Assembly: GCF_014230315.1 (NCBI RefSeq)
Contig: NZ_JACLAW010000001.1
Coordinates: 372,001 to 436,000 of the forward strand
Source: Novosphingobium flavum
GTDB taxonomy: Bacteria; Pseudomonadota; Alphaproteobacteria; Sphingomonadales; Sphingomonadaceae
Direction: 5' to 3'
Length of the DNA: 64,000 nt
Position numbers and translations under genes: made by a program. Below, piece by piece: positions 42,629 to 51,425 of this stretch (the first letter of the stretch is position 1; each line of letters opens with the position of its first letter). Below the pieces are notes generated by a model. The model saw only the letters and a list, made by a program, of their open reading frames with translations. It made no database searches and was not told the origin of the DNA.

Positions 42629-45490
42629 TCACAGCTTCGTCTTGAACGACAGGCTGTAGTAGCGGCCAAGCACGTCATCGCCGAGCACGAAGCCGTCCGA
42701 GCCGCCCGAGCGGGTGCCGTTAGCCGTGCCGGCCCCGGCCGGGGGCTTGGCGTCGAACAGGTTCGACACGTTGAACGACAGGCGCGCGTCACCCATGAAC
42801 GTGCCCTGTACCGAGTAGCTCAACGTCAGGTTCGTCGTGGCAAATGGCGAAACGTGGTTGTTGGCGATGACCGCGGTCGGATCGCCGGTCAGCTTCATCG
42901 AACTGCGCCAACGCTCCATGATATCCACGGCAAAGCGTGGTGCCGGTTCCAGATGAACGAAGCCAGTAAGACGCAGGCCAGCACCGATCGAATAGCCCGT
43001 CGGCCCGAATGCCGCATTGCCCTGATCGAAGGTCGGAACATTCGGGATCTCGTAGGTGACGTGCGGCTGGTAGGCAGCAAGCAGGCGAAGGCTGAACGGC
43101 CGATCGAACAGGCGGCTGGCGTAGTTCGCCTCCACGTCCACACCCGAAGTTTCGATGCTGGCGAGGTTGCGGTAAGCGACATACCAGCCGGTGACCGCAT
43201 TGGATGCAGCCGTGCTGGTGTAGTTGTTGCCCGGCCGAATCTGCAGCGCGCACCATTCCGACGTGCCGCCGCTGGCATAGCACAGGTTCTGGAACGCGCT
43301 GGTAAAGCCGGAGATCTGCGCCACGGCATTCTTCAGCTTGATGCGATAGGCATCGACCGTAAAGCTGAAGCCAGGCAGGGGCTTCCAGGTGAAACCTCCG
43401 GTCAACGTATGCCCGATTTCCGCCTTAAGATTGGGATTGGCAAGGTCGGAAGACGGCACGCGCGGGCTTGTGTTGGTGAGCAGGTCAGTAAAGGTCACCG
43501 GCACCGAATTAATCGGCGCGAACTGCTCATAGAGGGTGGGCGCGCGAATATCACGCGATACCGTGCCGCGGAAGCGCAGGGTGTCAGTCACCTCCCAGAC
43601 CAGTCCGGCCTTCCAGGTCCAATAGGAGCCGCTCGTGTCGTAATCGGTGTAGCGGACCGCGCCGTTGACGCTGAGCGCCCTGCCCACGGCAGAATCCCGC
43701 ATAAGGGGGGCGTTCACTTCCAGCGCCGCTTCCTTCACCGTCTGCGAGATGGGAGCCGTGCCGGCAAAGCCGTAGCCCCACAGGAAGGTGGAACCATTGC
43801 AGTTGAACCGCAGTCCGGTGCAGTCCGCCCGGACGTTGCTGTTCGCATCGGTCGAGCTATGGAACGACATCTTGCGCCATTCGGCCGACAGGGCAAGGTC
43901 TAGCGGACCGGCAGGGAGGTCGACAGGCGAGCCGGACAAATGAACCGCGGCGCTGTCCTGCAGAGTGACGGCGCGATAGTCCGTCGCCTGGAAGACATAG
44001 TCCCAGAGGGCGGCAGAGTCCGCAGCAGTCGGACCGAAGACATTGAGCGGCTTGCAGTTGGCATAGGCCGCAGCCGTCGCGGCCTGGGTCGCCGCATAAC
44101 AAGCCGGACCGTTCGCAGTCTGCACTACGTCGAGGGCCGCTGCCAGTCGCTGGTTGTTGATGTTGTTGGCGAAGGCAGTGTGCAGGGTCGATGCGCCGTG
44201 GGTGTAGTTGACATCCCACTTGAACTTCACGCCTGAGCCCGTCAGCCCAATTGAAGCGATATATTGGTTGGCCGATGCCACGTTGTTGAGACGGGCGAAA
44301 TTGCCCATAATCTCGCTCAGGGTGAAGGTTGCCTGGTTGGCATTGTTCAGCGCAGTCGCCGCCGTAGACGGCAAGAACGGGTTGGCTGCGGAGAATACCG
44401 AATTGGTGAGCTGGATCGGGTTCGAGAACGCCTGGTTGGTCTTGATGTCACCGCTGAACTGGGCATAGCCGCTTATGTTGTCGCCAAATTCATGGTCGTA
44501 GCGAGCAAAGAACTGCTTCGCCCGCATCGCGCTGACCAGAGTCGAGTCGAACCGCGCGCCGCTGCCGCCAATCTGCAGGGCCGGCGAACCGGCTGTCCCG
44601 GAGACGCCCGCAAAGCCGCCAGCGACAAATGGGCTAAGTACGCCGTTGGCACTGAAGTATTGGTTGGCAAGCACACTGTTGGTGATCTTGCCACCGATAG
44701 CGAAACTGGCTTGGGTGATGTCTTGCAGCAAAATGAAGGGATTTGCGGCGGTACCAGCCCCGGCCACGCCCCAGTCATAGTTGTTCGGGCGTGCCGAGCG
44801 GTTGGGAATGCCTTCTTCGTCGATGATCTGCGCGCTCATTTCCAGATGCCCGCGGCCGCCGAACAGGTTGGTTCCCCAAGCAAGGCCGAGTTGGTAGCGC
44901 GGTGCATCGCCACGCTCCGAAATGCCCTTTTCGGCCTCGAACCGCACACCAGTAAATTTCTTGTCGATGATGTAGTTGACCACGCCGGCAACCGCGTCGG
45001 AGCCATAAACCGCGGACACGCCGCCGGTCACTGTCTCGACGCGCTGGACCAGCATCGCGGGGATGATATCGACGTCTACGAGGTTGTTGAAGGTGGTCGG
45101 CGGAACACGGTTGCCGTCCATCAGCACGAGCGTGCGGATCGGCCCCAGATTACGCAGGTTGAGGTTGTTGGCCGCCGAGTTACCGCCCGTGGCGCTGCCG
45201 TTGAAGAACGGGTTGGCCGAGGTCGTACGCGACCCGGCGAACACCGGAAGTACGTTGAGCGCGTTCGACAGCGAGCCGGGCTGGGTCTGGAGCAGATCCT
45301 GGGTCGAGGCCACGGTGACCGGCGACGGGCTGTCGTCGCCGTTCTTGATCGTGCGCGAACCAGTGACGACGATGTCTTCCGACGAAGCCTGCGACGCCGG
45401 CTGTCTCGCAGCCTGGGCATGGGCGCTGACGGCCATGGTAAGGGCGCTTGCCCCGACCGCAAGGCGCACCGCGAGTGGCAATTTAGGCAT
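42629..45490 (-). CDS. TonB-dependent outer-membrane receptor
   Basis: The 953-residue protein has a signal peptide (VGASALTMAVSAHAQA) and a short plug lead-in, DIVVTGSRTIKNGDDSPSPV. The plug domain contains RTLVLMDGNRVPP and VSAVYGSDAVAGVVNYII. The barrel ends in the outer-membrane-typical YYSLSFKTKL with an aromatic near the end. The central region carries LRFRGTVSRDIRAPTLYEQF and LKAEIGHTLTGGF. This is a sphingomonad-type receptor, likely for the substrate of this catabolic cluster. A site resembling the LysR palindrome lies 125 bp upstream. Confidence 0.93.
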   Translation of the reverse strand: MPKLPLAVRLAVGASALTMAVSAHAQAARQPASQASSEDIVVTGSRTIKNGDDSPSPVTVASTQDLLQTQPGSLSNALNVLPVFAGSRTTSANPFFNGSATGGNSAANNLNLRNLGPIRTLVLMDGNRVPPTTFNNLVDVDIIPAMLVQRVETVTGGVSAVYGSDAVAGVVNYIIDKKFTGVRFEAEKGISERGDAPRYQLGLAWGTNLFGGRGHLEMSAQIIDEEGIPNRSARPNNYDWGVAGAGTAANPFILLQDITQASFAIGGKITNSVLANQYFSANGVLSPFVAGGFAGVSGTAGSPALQIGGSGARFDSTLVSAMRAKQFFARYDHEFGDNISGYAQFSGDIKTNQAFSNPIQLTNSVFSAANPFLPSTAATALNNANQATFTLSEIMGNFARLNNVASANQYIASIGLTGSGVKFKWDVNYTHGASTLHTAFANNINNQRLAAALDVVQTANGPACYAATQAATAAAYANCKPLNVFGPTAADSAALWDYVFQATDYRAVTLQDSAAVHLSGSPVDLPAGPLDLALSAEWRKMSFHSSTDANSNVRADCTGLRFNCNGSTFLWGYGFAGTAPISQTVKEAALEVNAPLMRDSAVGRALSVNGAVRYTDYDTSGSYWTWKAGLVWEVTDTLRFRGTVSRDIRAPTLYEQFAPINSVPVTFTDLLTNTSPRVPSSDLANPNLKAEIGHTLTGGFTWKPLPGFSFTVDAYRIKLKNAVAQISGFTSAFQNLCYASGGTSEWCALQIRPGNNYTSTAASNAVTGWYVAYRNLASIETSGVDVEANYASRLFDRPFSLRLLAAYQPHVTYEIPNVPTFDQGNAAFGPTGYSIGAGLRLTGFVHLEPAPRFAVDIMERWRSSMKLTGDPTAVIANNHVSPFATTNLTLSYSVQGTFMGDARLSFNVSNLFDAKPPAGAGTANGTRSGGSDGFVLGDDVLGRYYSLSFKTKL

Positions 45491-45614
45491 CCATATCCCC
45501 CTTTTGTGTGACGAGTTTATTCATCTTCGAAACTCGCCTCCGAGTTCCGGTCCTCATTGTCGCGACCAAGTTGCGCTACAGTTTCTGTCGTGTCGATTGA
45601 ATGTTGGGCGAAGT

Positions 45615-45633
45615 CGATTTACTATTCGGTTAA
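45615..45633. promoter_or_regulatory. LysR-site-like sequence before the TonB receptor
   Basis: CGATTTACTATTCGGTTAA matches the palindrome at 49655-49673 at 15 of 19 positions, in the same orientation. It sits in the 185-bp gap between the decarboxylase-like gene and the receptor, about 125-143 bp before the receptor start. Confidence 0.5.
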
Positions 45634-45675
45634 AGCGGTTTCGTGCCATTTAGACGCCGTCCCACAGCTTAATTT

Positions 45676-46593
45676 TCAAATAAGCGCCCCGGTAACATCG
45701 TCGAACAGTTCATCTACTGACAATTTACGCGGAATGACTTTCTGCTCGAACGACCAGTCGATTGCCAGTTGCAGCCCCTTGCGATTCAGCTCGATGCCCA
45801 TGGGTGGCTGGGTCTTCAGCGCCTCCACCGGAGCCAGCGCGCGGGATTCACAGATCATGCGATATATCTCGGCCACGATGTCCGGCCGCTGCCGGGAGAT
45901 GTTCTCGTGGACCACGAAGATGTGGTTGATCGGGATCAGGCCCTCTCGCTCGAACCACTCAGCCGCGGCCTTGTGCGGATCGGGGATCAAGGTGCGGACA
46001 CGGTCATCCTTGGGCATCTCGTTGCCCAGCAGCGCAGCGGTAACGTCGCCCGCCATCATCATTTCCGGGATCTTTCGGCCCTCGAGCGCGCGGCGGCAGT
46101 TGGGCGGATCCTGATATTCGGCGAGATGGCCGTCCTCGGAGGTGATCCAGGTCACCTTGTCGAGGTCGACACCATATTCGTGTTGCAGAACCCCGCGCAC
46201 CCACAGCCCGGTGGTCTGCGCATAGGTCCGGACGCCGACTTCCTTGCCTTCGATATCCTTGGGTGAAACGTCGCCGAATTCGCTATTGTAGCCGGCGCAG
46301 TGATGCTGGAAACGACCCAGCACGGGCGCCGGCAACAAGACCCACGGCTTGCCGTAGCACTTGGCCTGCAGGTAAGTGACGATCGCCAGCTCACCGCAAT
46401 CATAGGCATGTTCGCGCAGCATCGGCTTGAAGCCCTTGTTCGCGGCCTTGGGTCCACAGCAATCGAGCGTGACGATGGGCGAAGTAACGCGGCCATCGCG
46501 GAGCGCGGCGGTCAGCGGATATTCGGCAAGGTTGGTGCGCAGCGTCGTCATGCTGGCGGCGGTGTCGGAAGCCATGGCGGTCAGTCCCGTCAT
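45676..46593 (-). CDS. 4,5-dihydroxyphthalate decarboxylase-like protein, copy 2
   Basis: This 305-residue protein belongs to the Pht5-type family, whose fold resembles periplasmic binding proteins. Family-like blocks are visible: YDCGELAIVTYLQA, GKEVGVRTYAQTTGLWVRGV, VTWITSEDGH and NHIFVVHENI. Characterised members decarboxylate 4,5-dihydroxyphthalate to protocatechuate. It has no signal peptide, arguing for a cytoplasmic enzyme. The start shares one base with the stop of the upstream paralogue (TGATG). The two may form a heteromer or act on different isomers. Confidence 0.75.
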   Translation of the reverse strand: MTGLTAMASDTAASMTTLRTNLAEYPLTAALRDGRVTSPIVTLDCCGPKAANKGFKPMLREHAYDCGELAIVTYLQAKCYGKPWVLLPAPVLGRFQHHCAGYNSEFGDVSPKDIEGKEVGVRTYAQTTGLWVRGVLQHEYGVDLDKVTWITSEDGHLAEYQDPPNCRRALEGRKIPEMMMAGDVTAALLGNEMPKDDRVRTLIPDPHKAAAEWFEREGLIPINHIFVVHENISRQRPDIVAEIYRMICESRALAPVEALKTQPPMGIELNRKGLQLAIDWSFEQKVIPRKLSVDELFDDVTGALI

Positions 46594-47579
46594 CAGTTGG
46601 AAAGGTTGATGAACATGTCTTCGGCCGCATACTGCTCAGGCAGCAGGCCCTGCTCGAAGCAATACCGGATCAGGCATTCGATCGAGGCACGATCCTCGTT
46701 AAGCCCATAGGGCAGCGGATCGGGGCCGACGACCTGTTGCATCTCGCGGTAGTGGTCGTCCTTGTCGAAATCCGACGTTCCGGCTGCAAGCTGCTCCAGG
46801 TAGATCGCCTTGGATGCAACGAAAGCGTCGAACAGGGCGCGCGCCACCTCGGGATGCTGTTCCAGCACCGAGTCCTTGACCACGATCACTGCGTGGAGCG
46901 GATAGACCCCGGTGCTGCGATACCACTCTGCCGCTCGTTCGGCCCCGTCGGGGAACAGTTCCTCATAGACCGGCCCCTGCGAACCATCGACCACCTGCCA
47001 GTCCCCGGTCGGCGCTCCGGCCCGGCCGATGCCGGCATTGGCGGTGAAGGCGGCGGAAAGATAACCTTCCGCCATCAGGTCCACCAGCGACTTGCCCTCG
47101 GGAGCCTGCTCCACATTGTCCGGCAGACGGAGCGACTTCACGTGCTCCTCGTCATCGACCACCCAGGTCACGCGCGAAAGATCCACGCCCATGTCCGAAA
47201 GGATGCCGCGGGTCCAGATCCCGGTCGTAACCGAATAGGCGCGGACACCAGCGCGCTTGCCTTCCAGGTCCTTGGGCTCGGCGATTCCTGAATCCGACCG
47301 GGTGACGAACCCATCGTGATGGAACCGGCGAAAGATCGAAATCGGGAGCGCCTTGAATGGGGCCCCTGCTGCCCGCGCGATCATGTAGGTGGCGGGCGCC
47401 ATTTCACACACGTCGAATTCCAGGTCGCGAACCATGCGCCGGAACGCGGCGATGATCGGCTTCACTTCGACAAACTCGGCGTCCACGCCATCGATCGGAA
47501 CGATGCCCTGCTTGAGCGCGGCGGTGTGCCCGTAGGTCGCGATCGCGATCTTGAGCGGGACAGGTGAATTGCTCGTCAT
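46593..47579 (-). CDS. 4,5-dihydroxyphthalate decarboxylase-like protein, copy 1
   Basis: 328 residues from the ATG at 47579, which has GGAGAG 6 bases upstream; the frame is open further but without domain sequence. The family pattern is clear: RRMVRDLEFDVCEMAPATYM, FRRFHHDGFVTRSD, GKRAGVRAYSVTTGIWTRGI and VTWVVDDEEHV. It is closer to the canonical Pht5 pattern (EFDVCEM) than its downstream paralogue, which has YDCGELA at that place. Translational coupling of two family members is unusual. The likely product is a catechol-type diol that the extradiol dioxygenase could cleave. Confidence 0.8.
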   Translation of the reverse strand: MTSNSPVPLKIAIATYGHTAALKQGIVPIDGVDAEFVEVKPIIAAFRRMVRDLEFDVCEMAPATYMIARAAGAPFKALPISIFRRFHHDGFVTRSDSGIAEPKDLEGKRAGVRAYSVTTGIWTRGILSDMGVDLSRVTWVVDDEEHVKSLRLPDNVEQAPEGKSLVDLMAEGYLSAAFTANAGIGRAGAPTGDWQVVDGSQGPVYEELFPDGAERAAEWYRSTGVYPLHAVIVVKDSVLEQHPEVARALFDAFVASKAIYLEQLAAGTSDFDKDDHYREMQQVVGPDPLPYGLNEDRASIECLIRYCFEQGLLPEQYAAEDMFINLSN

Positions 47580-47635
47580 CTGGTCTCTCCGGCCGGAACT
47601 TTCGAAATCGGCGCAATGCATTGAATTACAGGATA

Positions 47636-48700
47636 TTATTTCCCGTCGCCTAGTTCGGCGTAGGCCGTGGTGACGACGTTGCGCCACACGTCGGCCACGA
47701 AGGGCGGAGCTCCACCGGGCGATGGATGCAGACGCAGGAACTCATCGGCGCTCACGCCGGCGCTCCTGGCCTGCGTGATTTTCCGGATGATCGCCTTGCC
47801 TTGCGCAATGGCGTTATCCAGGCTGGCCTTGCCGCGAAGGATGGGAGAATGCCCCACCAGCACGATATCGAAATTGAGCCGGCGAACCCGCTCCAATGTC
47901 TCGGGCGCGGCAAGGATGGGCCCGTCGCGCCCGTCCAGTCCGGCATCGAGAAAATCGTAGCCGGTCCGGTCACCCCACAGATCGCCCGCGACAGCGATTT
48001 TCTCTTTCGGAAGATAGACGACCAGATCGCCCGTCGAATGTGCACCGCCGAAATAGCGGATCTCGATCCGCCGGTTGCCGGCCGTGATCACTCGTTCCTG
48101 CCCTGCGCGCAAATTGAGGCATTGGTTCGGCGCTGCCCACTTCATGTTGCGCGCATCGGCCAGGTAAAGCGCGGTGCCCGCGATCCGCTGGTCGAGCGCG
48201 GTCGCACCTGCGTCCCCGGCCGGCATCGCCGCCCGCCGGGCCTGCATTCCCTCAAGCCCCTTGGCGAGGGTCGGCAATCTCTCTTCCATTCGCGGAATGG
48301 TCTTCACCGGAATATCCGCGCAGGTGGCACGGTGAGCGATGATCCCGACCTTTGGATTATCTCGCAGGAATGCCGCGTTGCCGCCGACATGGTCCTGGTG
48401 CGCGTGCGTGTTGACCACGTATTTAACCGGGCCGCGACCGACCTCTCTTGCCTTGGCGAGGATCTCCTCGCCAAGGAAAGGCGCGTTCTGTGTATCGACC
48501 ACTATCGAGCCGCCACGCGGCAGCGTGATGATCGCGACATTGCCGGTCTGGAAGTCGTTGGGCAAGGTCGTGCCGAACCACACGCCCGGGGCAACCTCCG
48601 TCCAGTTGAAATGCTTGTAGCCAGACGCTGGCGAAGCCTGAGCCGCTCCGGGGAAGAACAGCGCCGCCAGCAGCAGTCGCCGCAAGGCGCGCCCGATCAT
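47636..48700 (-). CDS. Exported metallo-beta-lactamase-fold hydrolase
   Basis: 354 residues from the ATG at 48700, which overlaps the stop of the alpha/beta hydrolase gene (ATGA) and opens a signal peptide (LLLAALFFPGAAQA). The zinc motif THAHQDHVGG holds His99, His101, Asp103 and His104, with further ligands in FGGAHSTGD, VAGDLWGD and LVGHSPI. It belongs to the SoxH/quinoprotein-relay-like or lactonase-like MBL group. A periplasmic hydrolase acting on the incoming substrate, such as an ester or lactone, is possible. The substrate is unknown. Confidence 0.82.
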   Translation of the reverse strand: MIGRALRRLLLAALFFPGAAQASPASGYKHFNWTEVAPGVWFGTTLPNDFQTGNVAIITLPRGGSIVVDTQNAPFLGEEILAKAREVGRGPVKYVVNTHAHQDHVGGNAAFLRDNPKVGIIAHRATCADIPVKTIPRMEERLPTLAKGLEGMQARRAAMPAGDAGATALDQRIAGTALYLADARNMKWAAPNQCLNLRAGQERVITAGNRRIEIRYFGGAHSTGDLVVYLPKEKIAVAGDLWGDRTGYDFLDAGLDGRDGPILAAPETLERVRRLNFDIVLVGHSPILRGKASLDNAIAQGKAIIRKITQARSAGVSADEFLRLHPSPGGAPPFVADVWRNVVTTAYAELGDGK

Positions 48701-49509
48701 GCCCCGGCACTTTCGCGCACATGGGCCAGCCAATCGGCCAACACCCGGTTGAACGCCTCGGGCTGCTCGACATTGGGCACGTGGCGCGCACCCACGAATT
48801 CCACATAGCGGCCATCGGGAAACAGCGCGGCGATGCGGCGACTTTCCTCCGGCGTCGCGCGGGGATCCTCGCTGCCGCAGGTCACTAGGACGGGCACGCG
48901 CACCTGGTGCAGGCGATCGGTATAGTCGAAATCGGCCAGGGCCCCGGCGCAGCCGACGTAACCGCCCACTGTGCAGCCCGCCACGGTCGCCCGGATCTGG
49001 GCCCAGCGCAGCGGATTGCTCGCCTGATAGTCCGCAGTCAGCCAACGCCCCATTGTCTCGTCAGCGATGATCTCGACCGTGCGGGCAGCTTTCAGTTTCT
49101 CGATCCGCTTGCCCCAGTGGCTGGCCGCATCGGGAAAGGATTCACTCTGGGTGTCGGACAGCAGCAGCGAAAGCACGCGCTCCGGATGGCGCAGGGCGAG
49201 CGACTGGCCAATCGCCCCGCCGATCGACAGGCCGACAAAGTGGAAACGCTCGATACCCGCGGCATCGGCCACCGCGATCAAGTCGTCGGCAAGTTCGTCC
49301 ATCGTATAGGCCGCGCTGTCATCGCGGCTTCCGCCGTGTCCGCGCAGATCGAGGCGGAGCACACGATAGCCGAGCGCAAGCAACATCGGGACCTGCTCGG
49401 CCCACAGCCCAAGATCCGCCGCAAGCGAATGCGAGAAGGCAACAACCTCGCCGTCCTCCGGCCCGACCAAGTCATAGCAAAGTGTGCGATCGGCAAGGGG
49501 AAGCAGCAT
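48697..49509 (-). CDS. Alpha/beta hydrolase, 3-oxoadipate enol-lactonase-like
   Basis: This 270-residue protein has the alpha/beta hydrolase fold with an oxyanion region (VAFSHSLAADLGLW), nucleophile Ser95 in GLSIGG and a C-terminal histidine in GARHVPNVEQP. Overall it looks like PcaD-type enol-lactonases or meta-cleavage product hydrolases. It is the first gene of the minus-strand catabolic cluster and diverges from the LysR gene across a 317-bp intergenic region. Its stop overlaps the MBL gene start. Hydrolysis of a lactone or ring-cleavage product is likely. Confidence 0.83.
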   Translation of the reverse strand: MLLPLADRTLCYDLVGPEDGEVVAFSHSLAADLGLWAEQVPMLLALGYRVLRLDLRGHGGSRDDSAAYTMDELADDLIAVADAAGIERFHFVGLSIGGAIGQSLALRHPERVLSLLLSDTQSESFPDAASHWGKRIEKLKAARTVEIIADETMGRWLTADYQASNPLRWAQIRATVAGCTVGGYVGCAGALADFDYTDRLHQVRVPVLVTCGSEDPRATPEESRRIAALFPDGRYVEFVGARHVPNVEQPEAFNRVLADWLAHVRESAGA

Positions 49510-49654
49510 CGCGTCAGACCCCGGCCCGCCACGCGCGGTGGGTTTGGTTGAGGATCATGGGCCCGTTACTCTCCGCTTCAGCAGGCCCGATGCCCGTCTT
49601 GCCGATGCTTTTCGTTACCCGCCGTGGCCGCGTCGATTGATTAATCTGCGTGCT

Positions 49655-49673
49655 CGATTAACCGTCCGGTTAA
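49655..49673. promoter_or_regulatory. Palindromic LysR-type operator candidate in the divergent promoter region
   Basis: CGATTAACCGTCCGGTTAA contains the perfect palindrome TTAACCG-TC-CGGTTAA (49658-49673) with 7-bp arms. It lies near the middle of the 317-bp gap (49510-49826) between the alpha/beta hydrolase and LysR genes, where LysR regulators usually bind. The rest of the gap shows no gene; a second half-site-like TTGATTAATC sits at 49637. Confidence 0.55.
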
Positions 49674-49826
49674 CCTCCGCCTGGCGCAGGCGGAAAGCCT
49701 CGTTTTTTCGGCCACTTTTCGCACCTACCGCCCGGCCTGGAAGTGATCGGGCCGGATTTGCCCGAATTCAGCGAACCTGCCATGTTCCATTTGCACGGCA
49801 CCAGAAAATCAACAGGTTGAATCCGA

Positions 49827-50771
49827 ATGGCCACGCCCCTCGACTGGTACCTTCTGCGCAATCTGAAGGCCCGGCAGCTGCGCCTGCTCGTCTCGCTTGA
49901 CGATATGGGCAACCTCAAGAAAGTGGCCGAGGCGACCCACGTGACCCTCCCGGCCGTGTCCAAGGCGCTGGCTGAACTCGAGAAGGGGCTCGATCTCGAG
50001 CTGTTCACCCGAACCCCCCAGGGCCTGCGCCCCACAGCCTATGGGCAATGCCTGATCCGCTACGCTCGCACGATGCTGATCGAGCTGCAGCAGGCCCGCG
50101 ATGAGCTCAAGGCCCTGAGTTCCGGCTCGGGGGGCAAGGTGAACATCGGTGTCTATGCCGCATCGACTTCGGTGTTGATGCCGCGCGCGATCTGCCTGCT
50201 CAAGCAGCGCTCGCCGACGACCAACGTCCTGATCACCGAGGGCACGACCTCGACCCTGCTGCCCCAGCTATGGGAGGCCAAGCTCGATCTCGTGGTGGGA
50301 AGGCTGCCGATCCTCTCGCCGTCGAGCGGCCTTGAGGAAAAGTGGCTGCTCGAGGAACAGCTGAAACTGGTGGTCCGGCAAGGACACCCCTTGTCGCATC
50401 GGCCGCAACTGGAATGGACCGACCTTCAGGACTATCCGTGGGTGCTCCCACCGATGGCATCACAGATGCGAGAGCCGGTTGAACGGGCACTCATCCGCAA
50501 CGGGCTCGATCTCGAAAAGAACTACATCGAGACCTCGTCCGTTCAACTGACCCGGTCCTATCTACATCAAACCGACGCCATTGCCGCCATGGCCAATGCC
50601 GCGGCATTCGATCCATCGTCTTCACTTTCCGTGCTTCCCCTCGATCTCCCCGCGATGCCGCGCGGCGCGGGGGTGCTGTGGAACCGCAACCGAGCGCCCA
50701 GTCCGGCGACGAAACTGATGCTGGACTGCCTGGATGATGCTGCGACAAAGCTCAGAGCGAGAGAGATTTAA
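49827..50771 (+). CDS. LysR-family regulator of the aromatic-type catabolic cluster
   Basis: The 314-residue protein has an N-terminal winged helix (KKVAEATHVTLPAVSKALAE, LFTRTPQGLRPTAYG) and a periplasmic-binding-like effector domain (GGKVNIGVYAAS, LDLVVGRLPIL). The N-terminus with 'LKARQLRLLVSLDDMGNLKK' resembles LysR proteins controlling aromatic degradation (PcaQ/GbpR-like). It is divergent from the cluster it presumably activates, with a palindrome between. Confidence 0.9.
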   Translation: MATPLDWYLLRNLKARQLRLLVSLDDMGNLKKVAEATHVTLPAVSKALAELEKGLDLELFTRTPQGLRPTAYGQCLIRYARTMLIELQQARDELKALSSGSGGKVNIGVYAASTSVLMPRAICLLKQRSPTTNVLITEGTTSTLLPQLWEAKLDLVVGRLPILSPSSGLEEKWLLEEQLKLVVRQGHPLSHRPQLEWTDLQDYPWVLPPMASQMREPVERALIRNGLDLEKNYIETSSVQLTRSYLHQTDAIAAMANAAAFDPSSSLSVLPLDLPAMPRGAGVLWNRNRAPSPATKLMLDCLDDAATKLRAREI

Positions 50772-50864
50772 GAGCGGGCCACAGAGTTTGCTGCAACTCC
50801 CTCAAAAGGTGTTCAAATGATTTTTATTTAATCATCCGAACATGGTTATTCACCGTTGAACAAT

Positions 50865-51040
50865 AATCCGATGAGCCAATAATCCGCGAATCCGCGAATC
50901 CGCGAATCCGCGAATCCGCGAATCCGCGAATCCGCGAATCCGCGAATCCGCGAATCCGCGAATCCGCGAATCCGCGAATCCGCGAATCCGCGAATCCGCT
51001 AATCCGATGAGCCAATGAGCCAATGAGCCGATGAACGAAT
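50865..51040. repeat. Octanucleotide tandem repeat, about 22 units of 8 bp
   Basis: Fourteen perfect AATCCGCG units run from 50881 to 50992, followed by AATCCGCT. On both sides period-8 variants continue: AATCCGAT and GAGCCAAT on the left, the same pair plus GAGCCAAT, GAGCCGAT and GAACGAAT on the right. The 16-bp AATCCGATGAGCCAAT thus flanks the core as a direct repeat (50865-50880 and 51001-51016). The tract lies in a gap of 654 bp after the LysR gene. Perfect units make it prone to slippage; an open minus-strand frame through it is a by-product of the repeat. Confidence 0.95.
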
Positions 51041-51425
51041 GGCCGCTATTACACCACGCGCCCTGAAAAGAGCCATTCCGGACTGCCCAAGCATCACAAG
51101 GCTAAGACCGACCCAACACGGTCGTTCTGATCAGCCGCCGCGAGCGTCTGCTCCTGACAGAAGCTGCCAATCGAATGCTTCGAAGCGGAATGGCGGGAAG
51201 GCGCCGCAATCTCGGCCGTTCACCTTGATCCCAAAACCTACCGTTCTCCGATCCAATTGTGAGCAGCACCCGCAAGGACCTACATTGGGACACTGCTGCC
51301 GGTCGGGTCTCAGGCTCAGAACGGCTGAAGCATACTGTCGCAACGCGAACGGAGGCAGAATATCACAGCGTTGAGCGCATCTCAGCGCTGTTGCCGTATC
51401 TGCCGCACACGGGCAATATGGCCGT
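51041..51425. other. Intergenic segment without a recognisable gene
   Basis: No credible coding region. It contains decayed fragments (GAATGCTTCGAAGCGGAATG at 51173, GCGGGAAGGCGCCGC at 51193) similar in style to other gaps in the accessory region. The promoter of the next LysR gene must lie in its right part. Confidence 0.45.

Noticed and set aside
45676..47579. Periplasmic substrate-binding proteins of an ABC transporter
   Set aside because: Neither protein has a signal peptide and no permease or ATPase genes are near; the pattern fits Pht5-type decarboxylases, which share that fold.
50881..51000. Possible CRISPR array
   Set aside because: The period is only 8 bp with no spacers; it is a simple tandem repeat.
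50824..51015. 63-codon frame through the octamer repeat encoding a repeated GFADSRIR peptide
   Set aside because: The frame is open only because an 8-bp unit without stops is repeated; there is no ribosome site or conservation evidence.
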